A stretch of 64,000 nt of DNA from assembly GCF_000159955.1 (NCBI RefSeq), contig NZ_GG695986.1:34741-98740 (forward strand). The letters run 5' to 3'. The stretch comes from Paenibacillus sp. oral taxon 786 str. D14. Its GTDB lineage: Bacteria > Bacillota > Bacilli > Paenibacillales > Paenibacillaceae. Position numbers and translations under genes: made by a program. Below, piece after piece: positions 44,690 to 52,918 of this stretch; within the stretch, counting starts at the first letter, position 1; each line of letters opens with the position of its first letter. A model generated the notes under the pieces. That model ran no database searches, had not been told where the DNA came from, and saw only the letters and a program-made list of their open reading frames with translations.

Positions 44690-46780
44690 TTATAATTTTT
44701 GAAGCTGTTCAAAATATAAGTTCATTTGTTCAAAGCTCATCCAAATTAGAGGAATCACCAAATAAGCGAAGACCAGAGCATACATGGGAGTAAAGCCAAT
44801 CATACGCCCCCAATTCGCTTTGATATCCAGCGATTTCTCGTAATCCAACCGTCTCCGCTCAAATTGATAGGACAGATCGCTGTCAAGATCGTCAAAGGCA
44901 TCGGCAACCAACAGCTTCTCCGACGCCAGCAGCAGCTTGTCCGCCAGCCGTTGGAATTCTTCCAGAACGACCTCCCGCTTCAGCTCCAGCAGCGCTTCCT
45001 CAGGGCTAAAGCTGTAGTTCAAGAGGCATTTATGCAATGGCTCCCGAAAGATCACCGCGTAAGAGGCCAGCCATTCTAGGATTTCTTCCACGGAGATCCG
45101 CTCCAGTTCCCGCAGGATCGCAATCATCGCCAAAAACTGATACACCTCATGCCGCATGTCTATCAATCGCATCCAACGCTGGAAGTAAAGCATCCATAGC
45201 GGCAGGTAGTATCCGGCCAATCCGGCTAGTAAGGCCAAACCAAACTCCCACCATTTGAGATATTCCTGATTCCAGCGCTGCAATTTGTCTAGGATTCTGT
45301 GGGTAGCTTCTGATAACTCTTCATGGGCCTTCCCCTCTTCTGCATCCTCCAGCATTTTGGAGACGGAGCGGAAGACTTCATCGTAGCTAGCCTTTGCTGA
45401 CATGCCCAATTGACGCATGACCGCAGCATCTCGTGCAGCCTCCTGTCGTCCGGCATCAACGGTGTCCTTCGGCAAAGCGCCAAAAAAGGTGGATACGGCT
45501 GGAGGCTCCGTCAAAATCCGCTGCTTCGTAAGCTGATGAAGCACAAGGAATCCCCCGAGTGCAAGGACGAAGCTTAATCCCAAAATGCTGATTCGTCTGA
45601 CCTGAAACGCTTCGATCCGAAGCCGATGATTCGTCTCCTTTAGCAGCTGAGAAATTCGATGATAGGCTACGGATTCGGGCGACGGAACGAACTGGCGGCA
45701 AAAACGGCCAAGGATTCGGTGCGCATAGACCCTGGCTTCCCATGATAGGTTTGTAGGCTTGGCTCGATAAGCTGTTTCTTCTTCATTCTTCAGCTTCTGC
45801 AGCAGAACATAACTGAGCAGAATGGTCAGAAATAGGACCGCTTTGATTAACATCCCTGCTTTGCTTAAATAGAACGCATCCATTAACGGGAAATGTCCCC
45901 TGGCCCACATCTCAACCGGCTTCGTAAAAAAGACCGGCACTAAAGCGATGACATGCAGTCCTTTCAGCAAATAATCCAACCGTCTTCTGCGGATGAGCTC
46001 CAATTGAACTTCTCCGGTCAGGCGGCTGATGCCGCGCAGGTACATGGAACCTTCCGCGCGTTTCCGGTCGCCGTACTCCGATACCAGCCGGGAAATGCCG
46101 GCAAAGGCCTTCAAATACCGGCTGGGAGCCTTCTCATAATATTTTTCCAAAGCGGTGTCCGGGTCAGCATCAACCAGCGCCTCGCTAATCCAATGGGCAT
46201 GAACCCCGATTTCACGGCCCGTCGCTTCGCCGGCTTCCTCAATCGCATCAGGTACCATGCCATGCCGGTGAAACGCATGCCGAACGGCAGCGAAGAAATC
46301 AAGCAGCTGCTCCAGCAGCTTGACTTCTAATCGATTGACGTAACCATCGATCAGCAGGTCTTGCAGGACGACAGCGGTGATCAGCAGCGACAGAACAAAC
46401 AACACGTCGGGATGCATCGCAGTTAAGATGGCGATCGATCCAGCGAATGACCCTGTGATCCCATAAGCGAGCTTCATCGTTTGTCGCCTTAGCTTCAGCT
46501 CGTCCTGGGGATAACTAAGCGCGAGCCGCATACGGATTTTTCCAGCATAATACCTTAACGGAGGCACCTTCATCCAAGCGGCATACGACTTAAGCAGGAA
46601 CGCTGTAAACCATTGCCGAATCCCGCCCAGCGTTTGCTTAGGAGAGGCACCAACCGTACTCCCAGCATCTACCCATAACGGATTTCCCTTTCTTCCGAGC
46701 CATTGACCGACAGCATACAATCCGATGCCGCCAAGGACTGATGCTCCCAACACGATCAGCAGGATCGACTTAAGCTCCAA
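44690..46780 (-). CDS. Fused TadB/TadC-like type II secretion platform protein
   Basis: This protein of about 697 residues appears to hold two platform halves. The first has TM segments near 5-30 and 105-155, then a cytoplasmic T2SSF-like helical part (LEQLLDFFAAVRHAFHRHGMVPDAIEEAGE), then TM pairs near 280-360. The second has TMs near 405-430 and 510-540, another T2SSF-like region (MRHEVYQFLAMIAILRELERISVEEILEWL), and a C-terminal TM pair. Tad systems usually encode TadB and TadC separately. The start is uncertain: TTG 46780 overlaps the ATPase gene end by 11 bases and has GGGGAG just upstream. Confidence 0.78.
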   Translation of the reverse strand: MELKSILLIVLGASVLGGIGLYAVGQWLGRKGNPLWVDAGSTVGASPKQTLGGIRQWFTAFLLKSYAAWMKVPPLRYYAGKIRMRLALSYPQDELKLRRQTMKLAYGITGSFAGSIAILTAMHPDVLFVLSLLITAVVLQDLLIDGYVNRLEVKLLEQLLDFFAAVRHAFHRHGMVPDAIEEAGEATGREIGVHAHWISEALVDADPDTALEKYYEKAPSRYLKAFAGISRLVSEYGDRKRAEGSMYLRGISRLTGEVQLELIRRRRLDYLLKGLHVIALVPVFFTKPVEMWARGHFPLMDAFYLSKAGMLIKAVLFLTILLSYVLLQKLKNEEETAYRAKPTNLSWEARVYAHRILGRFCRQFVPSPESVAYHRISQLLKETNHRLRIEAFQVRRISILGLSFVLALGGFLVLHQLTKQRILTEPPAVSTFFGALPKDTVDAGRQEAARDAAVMRQLGMSAKASYDEVFRSVSKMLEDAEEGKAHEELSEATHRILDKLQRWNQEYLKWWEFGLALLAGLAGYYLPLWMLYFQRWMRLIDMRHEVYQFLAMIAILRELERISVEEILEWLASYAVIFREPLHKCLLNYSFSPEEALLELKREVVLEEFQRLADKLLLASEKLLVADAFDDLDSDLSYQFERRRLDYEKSLDIKANWGRMIGFTPMYALVFAYLVIPLIWMSFEQMNLYFEQLQKL

Positions 46781-48659
46781 CCTTCTCCCCCCAATACGAG
46801 CCAACAAACCGTTCAAATTCCGCGGCGTCTTCCGGCAGCATCTCCCGGGCCATAGCCTCTCGGGTCTGGCGAGATATCGGTTGCACAGCAACATAACGGC
46901 CATTTCGGTATTCCATGATCACCCGTTCCTCATAATTGGCATGATGAACTGAAGTCAATTGACCTCCCGCCGCTGGTTGGAAACCCTGCCCTTCCTGCCC
47001 CGCCCTGTTCTCTGGCTCCCGGCGGCAGCATTCAGTGATCCGCTCGATATATCGCCGTCCCGTCATATCGCGGCGCAGGTGCACGTCAAAGTCAATAACG
47101 GTAGCAACCTGCAGCTCAGCGACTCGTTCGTCGCGAAACACACCGGTTTTCAGCAGCGAATTGCGCAGCGACTCGATTAGATCGCGAAACGTCTTGGCAT
47201 GGTGCGTAAAAATAGTGAACAAGCTGGCTACCTGCGCCATCTGCACCATCCAGGCGGCAACCTCGTCCGTGGCGACCTCCCCTAGGATGTGGACGGTACC
47301 GTCTGTCTTTTTCTGCAGATCCAATGCTGCTTGCCCGCTCACGTAATCGGTCTCCCGAAAGCTTAAAATGTTGCGTCCGCTGTACAAGCGGCGCAAATGC
47401 AGCTCAAAGGACATTTCCTGCACACGCAACGTATATGCGGCATAGATATACTTGACCATCGCCATCAACAGCGTTGTTTTGCCTGATCCCTGCGAACCCG
47501 TAATGGAAGTAATCCGGCTGCCCTTCATGAAATATTTCAGCAGCCCGATCGGCAGCTCGGCGTTCTCCCCCTGGATCAAGTGCTCCAACGAGGTGCCAAT
47601 CATATCGAATTTCCGCACGAAAAAAGCCCACGTCTCTGCAAATGGCGGCCGGACGACCACAATCCGCGAACCGTCCTGCATCTCGTTCACCTTATATCCG
47701 TTAACCTCTGATAGTTGGCCTGGCAGATTAAATTTATAGATGTTCTGACAAACGCGTTTTAACTCCGCTTCGCTGCCAAAGGAGAGAAATGACAGGCGGA
47801 TACTCTTACCTCGATAGAAAATCCAGACGCTCTCCCAAGAACGGGTCAGTTGCTCCCCATCCTCATCCACAGCAAACAAAAACCTGTCGTTCCCCTCGTA
47901 CCTATGGCCAATGCCAGAGGAAGGCTCAACCGCCCCATATCCGCTTGGAATCCCGCTTACACCGCCGCTCAGTCCGTCGATCCGCATCTCCCGCAGCTCG
48001 TCCACCACCGAGAAGCCCTTATACATTTGGTAAACCCGCTGGACGACGAGATCCAGCTTCTCCTGAAACGTCAGGGGGCGATACTCTAAGAAAAAGATAC
48101 GGTCAATGTCCTCACCGGTAATTTCGTATACGGGGGAACCCTCAGACGTTTTTGGCGGTTTCGCTTCATCCAGCGCATAGTCTTCGATCATTTGCGCTAG
48201 ACCGTCGGCACCATACTGCTGCTTGTAAAGGTACAACAAGATATCGAAGCGGTCTTGGGCTGTTAACAGCTCCTGGCGATGAAAAGGCAAGATCCGGTCG
48301 ATATTGTGTTCGTTGATTCCGTAATCTCCTGCCAACATGTCGCGGATAAACGACTTAATATATTGCTTGTCCTTCGGATCCCCATACGCGCAGCCACGAA
48401 GCGCTTGACGAAGCTCCGCACGCGCTTTCGCTTTACGGTTCCATGCTTCCTCGCTTAATCCCCAATCCAATCCGCTCGTACGGCTAAGTTCATGCAACCG
48501 TTCTTTGATGTAGGTTACAATAGCTGACCATTCGAAGCGATCCTGCCCAGTTGGACGCTCCACTCTCCCAGGTCCCGTCATGTTGGCCTTGCGCCACAAA
48601 AAGATCAGTACCGCCAGGACAAGAAGCGTGATGATTAACCCGTTCATCAGCCCATTCAC
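46770..48659 (-). CDS. TadA/VirB11-like secretion ATPase
   Basis: This 629-residue protein has an N-terminal TM (IITLLVLAVLIFLW), an N-terminal domain of about 300 residues, and a hexameric secretion ATPase core. Walker A is GSQGSGKTT from Gly388. Further on come the Arg/His-rich stretches typical of TadA (FELHLRRLYSGRNIL, THHAKTFRDLIESLRNSL) and a Walker-B-like GEVATDEVAAW. It would power assembly by the adjacent platform protein. An N-terminal TM is unusual for TadA. The start is GTG 48659, with GGGGGG six bases upstream, one base after the previous stop. Confidence 0.88.
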   Translation of the reverse strand: MNGLMNGLIITLLVLAVLIFLWRKANMTGPGRVERPTGQDRFEWSAIVTYIKERLHELSRTSGLDWGLSEEAWNRKAKARAELRQALRGCAYGDPKDKQYIKSFIRDMLAGDYGINEHNIDRILPFHRQELLTAQDRFDILLYLYKQQYGADGLAQMIEDYALDEAKPPKTSEGSPVYEITGEDIDRIFFLEYRPLTFQEKLDLVVQRVYQMYKGFSVVDELREMRIDGLSGGVSGIPSGYGAVEPSSGIGHRYEGNDRFLFAVDEDGEQLTRSWESVWIFYRGKSIRLSFLSFGSEAELKRVCQNIYKFNLPGQLSEVNGYKVNEMQDGSRIVVVRPPFAETWAFFVRKFDMIGTSLEHLIQGENAELPIGLLKYFMKGSRITSITGSQGSGKTTLLMAMVKYIYAAYTLRVQEMSFELHLRRLYSGRNILSFRETDYVSGQAALDLQKKTDGTVHILGEVATDEVAAWMVQMAQVASLFTIFTHHAKTFRDLIESLRNSLLKTGVFRDERVAELQVATVIDFDVHLRRDMTGRRYIERITECCRREPENRAGQEGQGFQPAAGGQLTSVHHANYEERVIMEYRNGRYVAVQPISRQTREAMAREMLPEDAAEFERFVGSYWGEKVGA

Positions 48660-48660
48660 T

Positions 48661-49506
48661 TTACGCCCCCCTTTCCTTCGGTGAAATGGATGCACTAGTA
48701 GTTCCTGCCGCCATTTCCATCAGCATGTCTCCGAGCTCGTAGTATCCTTTCAGTAGAAGCTCACGCTCTCCCCTCCGTTTCGACCAGATCGGAGTTTGGC
48801 GAAAATACGCTAAGATGTTCCGGGCATTCCAGGCATCCGAGAACCCGGTATGATACGGAATCCCGATCAGCCTTTGCACGCCGGAATAGCGCCGCTTCAG
48901 ATTGTTTAGTCCCCAGCGGGACCGGGGATCAAAGGGCGAAATGACGAAAAGCAATTTTCTGTTCGGTTCGCCAAGATAAGAAGCAACATCCGCAAACCAT
49001 TCATCCATGATTCCCAGTCGATGCGGCAACACAGCGACTAGAACATCTCCTTCGCGCTGCTCCTGCAGCACCTCGCTTAATCGCCGGTTTTGTGCCTGAA
49101 GGATCAGGCATCCGTACGATTGTTCGGCAATCGCCAATATTTCAGCGATGCCCTCGTTATCTAGTTCCTTCCTAGCCGAGTCCGCTAACCGCGTCCCGCA
49201 CACTAGATCAAGGCGTCCGCGCAGCAGCGGAACGGTATAATCGCTCAAGTTGCTCGCCGTTAATCGTCCGCTTGACTGCAAACGCAGCAGCGCATCAAGA
49301 CCATGCTCTGGGACAGCCCCCTCTCCGAAGGTATCGCTGTGCAAACGTACGGTTTGTCCGATCCCTTCCTCCAAGCCGCGTCCAGTTGGCCCTTCATTCA
49401 GCAGGAGCAGTCGCTGCGGAATTCGCAGCCCTAACGTAACGGCGGTAGACACAGCAGCTTCGGCGGCGCCGCCAAGACCGCCATCCCAAAACACAAAGCG
49501 GCTCAT
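48661..49506 (-). CDS. Degenerate ParA/TadZ-like protein
   Basis: This 281-residue protein has the layout of a ParA/MinD ATPase: an N-terminal WDGGLGGAAEAAVSTAVTLGL where the deviant Walker A would be, LDLVCGTRLAD, and EILAIAEQSYGCLILQAQN. The P-loop lysine is missing (G in its place), so ATP binding is doubtful. In Tad clusters, TadZ/CpaE of this fold directs the machine to the pole. ATG overlaps the previous gene by four bases with AAAGGAG upstream. Assignment rests on pattern and context. Confidence 0.65.
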   Translation of the reverse strand: MSRFVFWDGGLGGAAEAAVSTAVTLGLRIPQRLLLLNEGPTGRGLEEGIGQTVRLHSDTFGEGAVPEHGLDALLRLQSSGRLTASNLSDYTVPLLRGRLDLVCGTRLADSARKELDNEGIAEILAIAEQSYGCLILQAQNRRLSEVLQEQREGDVLVAVLPHRLGIMDEWFADVASYLGEPNRKLLFVISPFDPRSRWGLNNLKRRYSGVQRLIGIPYHTGFSDAWNARNILAYFRQTPIWSKRRGERELLLKGYYELGDMLMEMAAGTTSASISPKERGA

Positions 49507-50216
49507 GCTTGTCTCCTTTCCGCTTTGCGCACAGCACGTTTAGCGACGGTGTGATCCCAGCCTGCCAGCTCACGAAGCAGTTGGCGAAGTGCCCTTTTGT
49601 AGGAACGGGAGAAGCTCCGGAGGCGCAACTGCTGCAAATGTTCGTTTTCCAAGTGAGCAGCCCAATTTGACTCGTCCCACGGGATACAGAGTGCTTCGGA
49701 GCGCCATTCCAGCGGGAGGTCTTCTAACAGGCCCAGAATATAATGGCTGTTCACCCCGCTGTCGACCGTGCGGATAAAGACCGGTCGAACGGTCAGCCCC
49801 CGCAGCTCCGGCCAAAGTTGAAACAAGCTGCGGAACCACTGCGCACTTACCTCGACCTCGTAACGGTCGAAAGTGGTGACCCATACAATTTCATTTGCGG
49901 ACATCAACCGTTCAGGAGTGAGGCCATTTAGCGTGTCGATGTCCAGCAATTCGTAATCGTATGCTGCAGATGAGTCTTCGCTGCTCGTCTTCATGGAGAT
50001 CGTGCTCATAAAGCCCGACGTTCCAGTAGCGACATCAAAGCCGTAAAACTCCGTTAACGGAAGATATGAATCTCCATCCCCGATCGAATATCGGTACTTA
50101 CTGTTCTCCGTGCCGTCCGTTAGCAATACTTTAGAGCCGGACGCAGCCAAAACGCTGCTTAAATAAAGTAACAGGTCACGTTTATCGCTCTTCCCTACGA
50201 ACAACCATCTTTTCAT
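49503..50216 (-). CDS. Second ParA-like protein of the Tad-like cluster
   Basis: This 237-residue protein has an N-terminus (RWLFVGKSDKRDLLLYLSSVLAASGSKVLLTDG) that looks like beta1-loop-helix-beta2 of a ParA-type ATPase, with a divergent loop but lysines present. Later ELLDIDTLNGLTPERLMSANEIVWVTTFDRYEVE fits the switch region. It ends in a basic tail. It forms an adjacent, overlapping pair with the next gene, so the two may work as a heterodimer. AGGAGG lies 12 bases before the ATG. Confidence 0.62.
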   Translation of the reverse strand: MKRWLFVGKSDKRDLLLYLSSVLAASGSKVLLTDGTENSKYRYSIGDGDSYLPLTEFYGFDVATGTSGFMSTISMKTSSEDSSAAYDYELLDIDTLNGLTPERLMSANEIVWVTTFDRYEVEVSAQWFRSLFQLWPELRGLTVRPVFIRTVDSGVNSHYILGLLEDLPLEWRSEALCIPWDESNWAAHLENEHLQQLRLRSFSRSYKRALRQLLRELAGWDHTVAKRAVRKAERRQA

Positions 50217-50235
50217 GCCAATTCATTTCCTCCTC

Positions 50236-51192
50236 TCATTTCGCTGGATCGAGCTCAAACCGGTCACTGTCCCCAGATGTTCCATCCGAAACGATGTTGC
50301 CAGCGGGTTGATCAGCGCCCCGAACCTCTGTTTGCGAACGCGAAACGGTTGTCTGACTATGTGCAAATTCGCTGGCACGCTGTGGTGACATGACGGATAG
50401 ATCCCGTTCCAAGCCGCTTCGGGCCATATTGCTGAGATTCAGCGTCTGTTCCGCTTTCTGCACGATATTCGGATCTTTGCGAATCAGCTCCATAACGCCT
50501 TCGTTCACTGGATATGTCGGGACCGGCTTGCTCTGCAAATTTGGCTCGACATAAGCGAGTGCGTATATCGAGGCCTTATGTAAATAAGCGTCTACAATCG
50601 CGCTGGATAACGAGAGAATTTCCGCTTCATCCAGCGTCACCGTGATCGTATCGGAACTGAGGTCCGCTACTTTCTTCTTGGACAGCAAAATATAATCGTG
50701 GCCCGTCGGGAATTGAATGCGAATATCAATGACATCGTTCACCTTCAAAACTTGCGGAAGCTGAACAAACGCCATTTCCCGCCAGCGTAAATCGTCCGGG
50801 ACCGGGGCCTCTTCATAGACGAGTGCCTCCGTCAGTGGTGTCATCGAACGCAGCGCTATCTTGGCGTACTTCCCTGCAATGGCTTCCTGCGATTTAAAGA
50901 GGTCCGCTGGCACGCTATTTGCAGGAAGCTCCACCCGTTTTAAGTCGCTTGCCGCAATGCGGTTGCCGGCAGGAATATCCCGTGTAGGTACCCATCCCTG
51001 AACTGTCCGCTGCTGTGCCTGATCACGTAAGCTGGCCAACTGGGCTTCATAATCCTGAATAAGGGCTTTCCTCTCAGCATGAACATGTCTTTCCCGCACG
51101 AAGGTATACCCCGTAAACAGCGCGCCTGCCGCAACAACACCAACCAATCCGGATAACAGCATTTGCTTCGTTTTTTGCCTTAATCTGGGCAT
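50236..51192 (-). CDS. CpaB/RcpC-like protein with SAF domain
   Basis: This 318-residue protein has an N-terminal TM (LLSGLVGVVAAGALFTGYTFV), a coiled-coil (ERKALIQDYEAQLASLRDQAQQR), and a SAF domain (VPTRDIPAGNRIAASDLKRVELPANSVPADLF) followed by an RcpC-like beta domain. In Tad systems CpaB/RcpC is a periplasmic assembly factor; here it would lie in the cell wall space. A disordered Ser/Thr/Gln-rich tail ends the protein. It follows the kinase gene by about 20 bases. Confidence 0.85.
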   Translation of the reverse strand: MPRLRQKTKQMLLSGLVGVVAAGALFTGYTFVRERHVHAERKALIQDYEAQLASLRDQAQQRTVQGWVPTRDIPAGNRIAASDLKRVELPANSVPADLFKSQEAIAGKYAKIALRSMTPLTEALVYEEAPVPDDLRWREMAFVQLPQVLKVNDVIDIRIQFPTGHDYILLSKKKVADLSSDTITVTLDEAEILSLSSAIVDAYLHKASIYALAYVEPNLQSKPVPTYPVNEGVMELIRKDPNIVQKAEQTLNLSNMARSGLERDLSVMSPQRASEFAHSQTTVSRSQTEVRGADQPAGNIVSDGTSGDSDRFELDPAK

Positions 51193-51212
51193 TAGTCTAA
51201 AGCACTCCCTTT

Positions 51213-52736
51213 CTATGGTTTAGCTTTCATTCGCAGTCTGAGTCCTGGCCGTTTGCTCTTCATGAGCAGATGCTCGCAAACCTCCTGCAGAGCAGCCGAA
51301 ATCGACGGCCCGGGATCAAACGGATTAGGATCCGCAGGAAGGGCATACACGCTCTTAAAGTGAAGTTCCCTGCGAATCCGCCGCAAGCTGGCGGCCGAAG
51401 CGAACGGCACACAGATCCTCCAAGATACAGGGATCTGACCTTTGACGTTGAAGGCTTCGACGAAGCGTTCGAGCTCCCCGTACCTCCATTCCGCGCCAGC
51501 ACCAACGACGATGGACAAGTCTGCGCGGCGGAATTCCTCCAGTAGCTCCTTGCTGCGGGCCGTCCCCAGGTCACAGATGATGCATCCGAAACCTTCCGAC
51601 AGCATGGAGAGATAGTCGGCACGGGAGGTCAGCTTGGCATAAACCACTTGACCAATGTGAAACCGCCCTCGCTTGTTCAGATCAACTGCGTATTCATCCC
51701 CTTCCAGAAGTTGAGCTAACCGAACAAAGGCTGATGATTTAGGATCCATCTCCACGACCGCAACCCTCTTCATGCTGCGCGCCAGCGTGTGGGCGAGTGC
51801 AATGGCGGTATGGGTTGCACCGGCCCCGGCTGAGGCAGCGATGACACTGACCAATGCCGGGCGACCGTTGTACGCTACGACTTCAGCCATTCGGGCATTC
51901 GAACCTGAATTCGCCGAAGTCGCATCTGATAACCCCCGCAACAATAAGGCCAAGGCCTCACTTACCGCCTCAGCCGAGGCAAACCGGTCCTCCGGGCGAA
52001 CCTGCAACAGTTTGGACACGATAGGACGCAGCCGTTCGCGGCCATGTTCCCGTAATGCCGCCGCCGCATCGGATGTCCACACCGTATGTCTGCCCCCCGT
52101 TCCCATATAAAGTAGAACTGCCCCCAAAGAATACAGATCGGTACGCGCGTCGCTTTGGCGATCACCATATTGCTCCGGCGCCGCGAAGCCAACCGTTCCA
52201 AGCTGCACCGTATCTTCCGTTTTCCTAGCCGAATAGGTTCTAGCGATGCCAAAATCTACAAACCGCAGCTCGCCTTTGTCGTCAACCAGCAGATTGGCCG
52301 GCTTGACGTCGCGGTGGATCACTGGAGGCTCATGCCGATGTAGATAACGCAGCCCTTCCGCGATCTGCAGACCAAATCGGATAATCAACTCCAGCGGCAG
52401 CCGCCCTTCTCTTGCGCGAATAAATTGATCTAAAGGTACGCCCTGGATATAGTCCATCACGATATAGGAATGTCCGTCCCGGTCGGGGTCGATAAAGTCA
52501 ACAATGCGCGGCAGCCGATGATGATTTAGCGTTATCAGCAGCTTGACCTCCTTAGCGACGGACACCGGTGCTCCTGGTACGTTCAAGCATTCTTTGACCG
52601 CCCAAGTCTTTCCCGGTAGCTTGATGTCCTCTGCGAGATACACCCGGCTCATGCCCCCCTGACCAATCAGTTGTTCGATCCGGTAACGTCCGGCCAGTAA
52701 GTCGCCAGGAACGAGTTTGGAAACGAACCTCGCCAT
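51213..52736 (-). CDS. Ser/Thr protein kinase fused to a ParA-like domain
   Basis: This 507-residue cytoplasmic protein starts with a Hanks-type kinase (about 16-268): glycine loop LIGQGGMSRVY, Lys48, catalytic HRDVKPAN (Asp143), DFG (161-163) and an activation loop ending in GFAAPEQYGD. The kinase looks active. From about 294 it has a ParA/MinD-like domain with VIAASAGAGATHTAIALAHTLA (299-320); the P-loop lysine is alanine, so nucleotide binding is uncertain. There is no TM or PASTA domain, unlike PrkC/PknB. First gene of the operon, with AGGAGG four bases before the ATG. It may phosphorylate secretion components. Confidence 0.9.
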   Translation of the reverse strand: MARFVSKLVPGDLLAGRYRIEQLIGQGGMSRVYLAEDIKLPGKTWAVKECLNVPGAPVSVAKEVKLLITLNHHRLPRIVDFIDPDRDGHSYIVMDYIQGVPLDQFIRAREGRLPLELIIRFGLQIAEGLRYLHRHEPPVIHRDVKPANLLVDDKGELRFVDFGIARTYSARKTEDTVQLGTVGFAAPEQYGDRQSDARTDLYSLGAVLLYMGTGGRHTVWTSDAAAALREHGRERLRPIVSKLLQVRPEDRFASAEAVSEALALLLRGLSDATSANSGSNARMAEVVAYNGRPALVSVIAASAGAGATHTAIALAHTLARSMKRVAVVEMDPKSSAFVRLAQLLEGDEYAVDLNKRGRFHIGQVVYAKLTSRADYLSMLSEGFGCIICDLGTARSKELLEEFRRADLSIVVGAGAEWRYGELERFVEAFNVKGQIPVSWRICVPFASAASLRRIRRELHFKSVYALPADPNPFDPGPSISAALQEVCEHLLMKSKRPGLRLRMKAKP

Positions 52737-52749
52737 AACTCCTCCTTTC

Positions 52750-52839
52750 CTGAACGCAAAAAAAGGAAAGCCTCCTCTCCGTCATTTCCCGGCCATGCGG
52801 CCGATAAAAAATGACTGGGGATGCTTTCCCTAATCGCGT
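52750..52839 (-). promoter_or_regulatory. Structured leader with intrinsic terminator upstream of the kinase-secretion operon
   Basis: Read on the minus strand: GAACGC/GCGTTC (outer), GGAAAGC/GCTTTCC, GTCATTT/AAATGAC and CGGCC/GGCCG stems nest in order. The GCTTTCC arm is followed by seven T (a terminator). Past the T run comes AGGAAAGGAGGAG, the ribosome site; its AGGAAAG can instead pair with CTTTCCT of the terminator. The two folds exclude each other. No known riboswitch class was recognised. A protein, small molecule or ribosome could choose between them. Confidence 0.72.
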
Positions 52840-52858
52840 TCAATGTATAATTTTGGAA

Positions 52859-52887
52859 TTAGTATAGAACGGCTGGCGACAAATGTA
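52859..52887 (-). promoter_or_regulatory. Promoter of the kinase-secretion operon
   Basis: Minus strand: -35 TTTACA, 17-base spacer, -10 TATACT. Transcription would start near 52852, placing the whole structured leader in the 5' untranslated region. Confidence 0.75.
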
Positions 52888-52918
52888 AAGCTTTTTTTAA
52901 AACCATTAATTTATTCCA

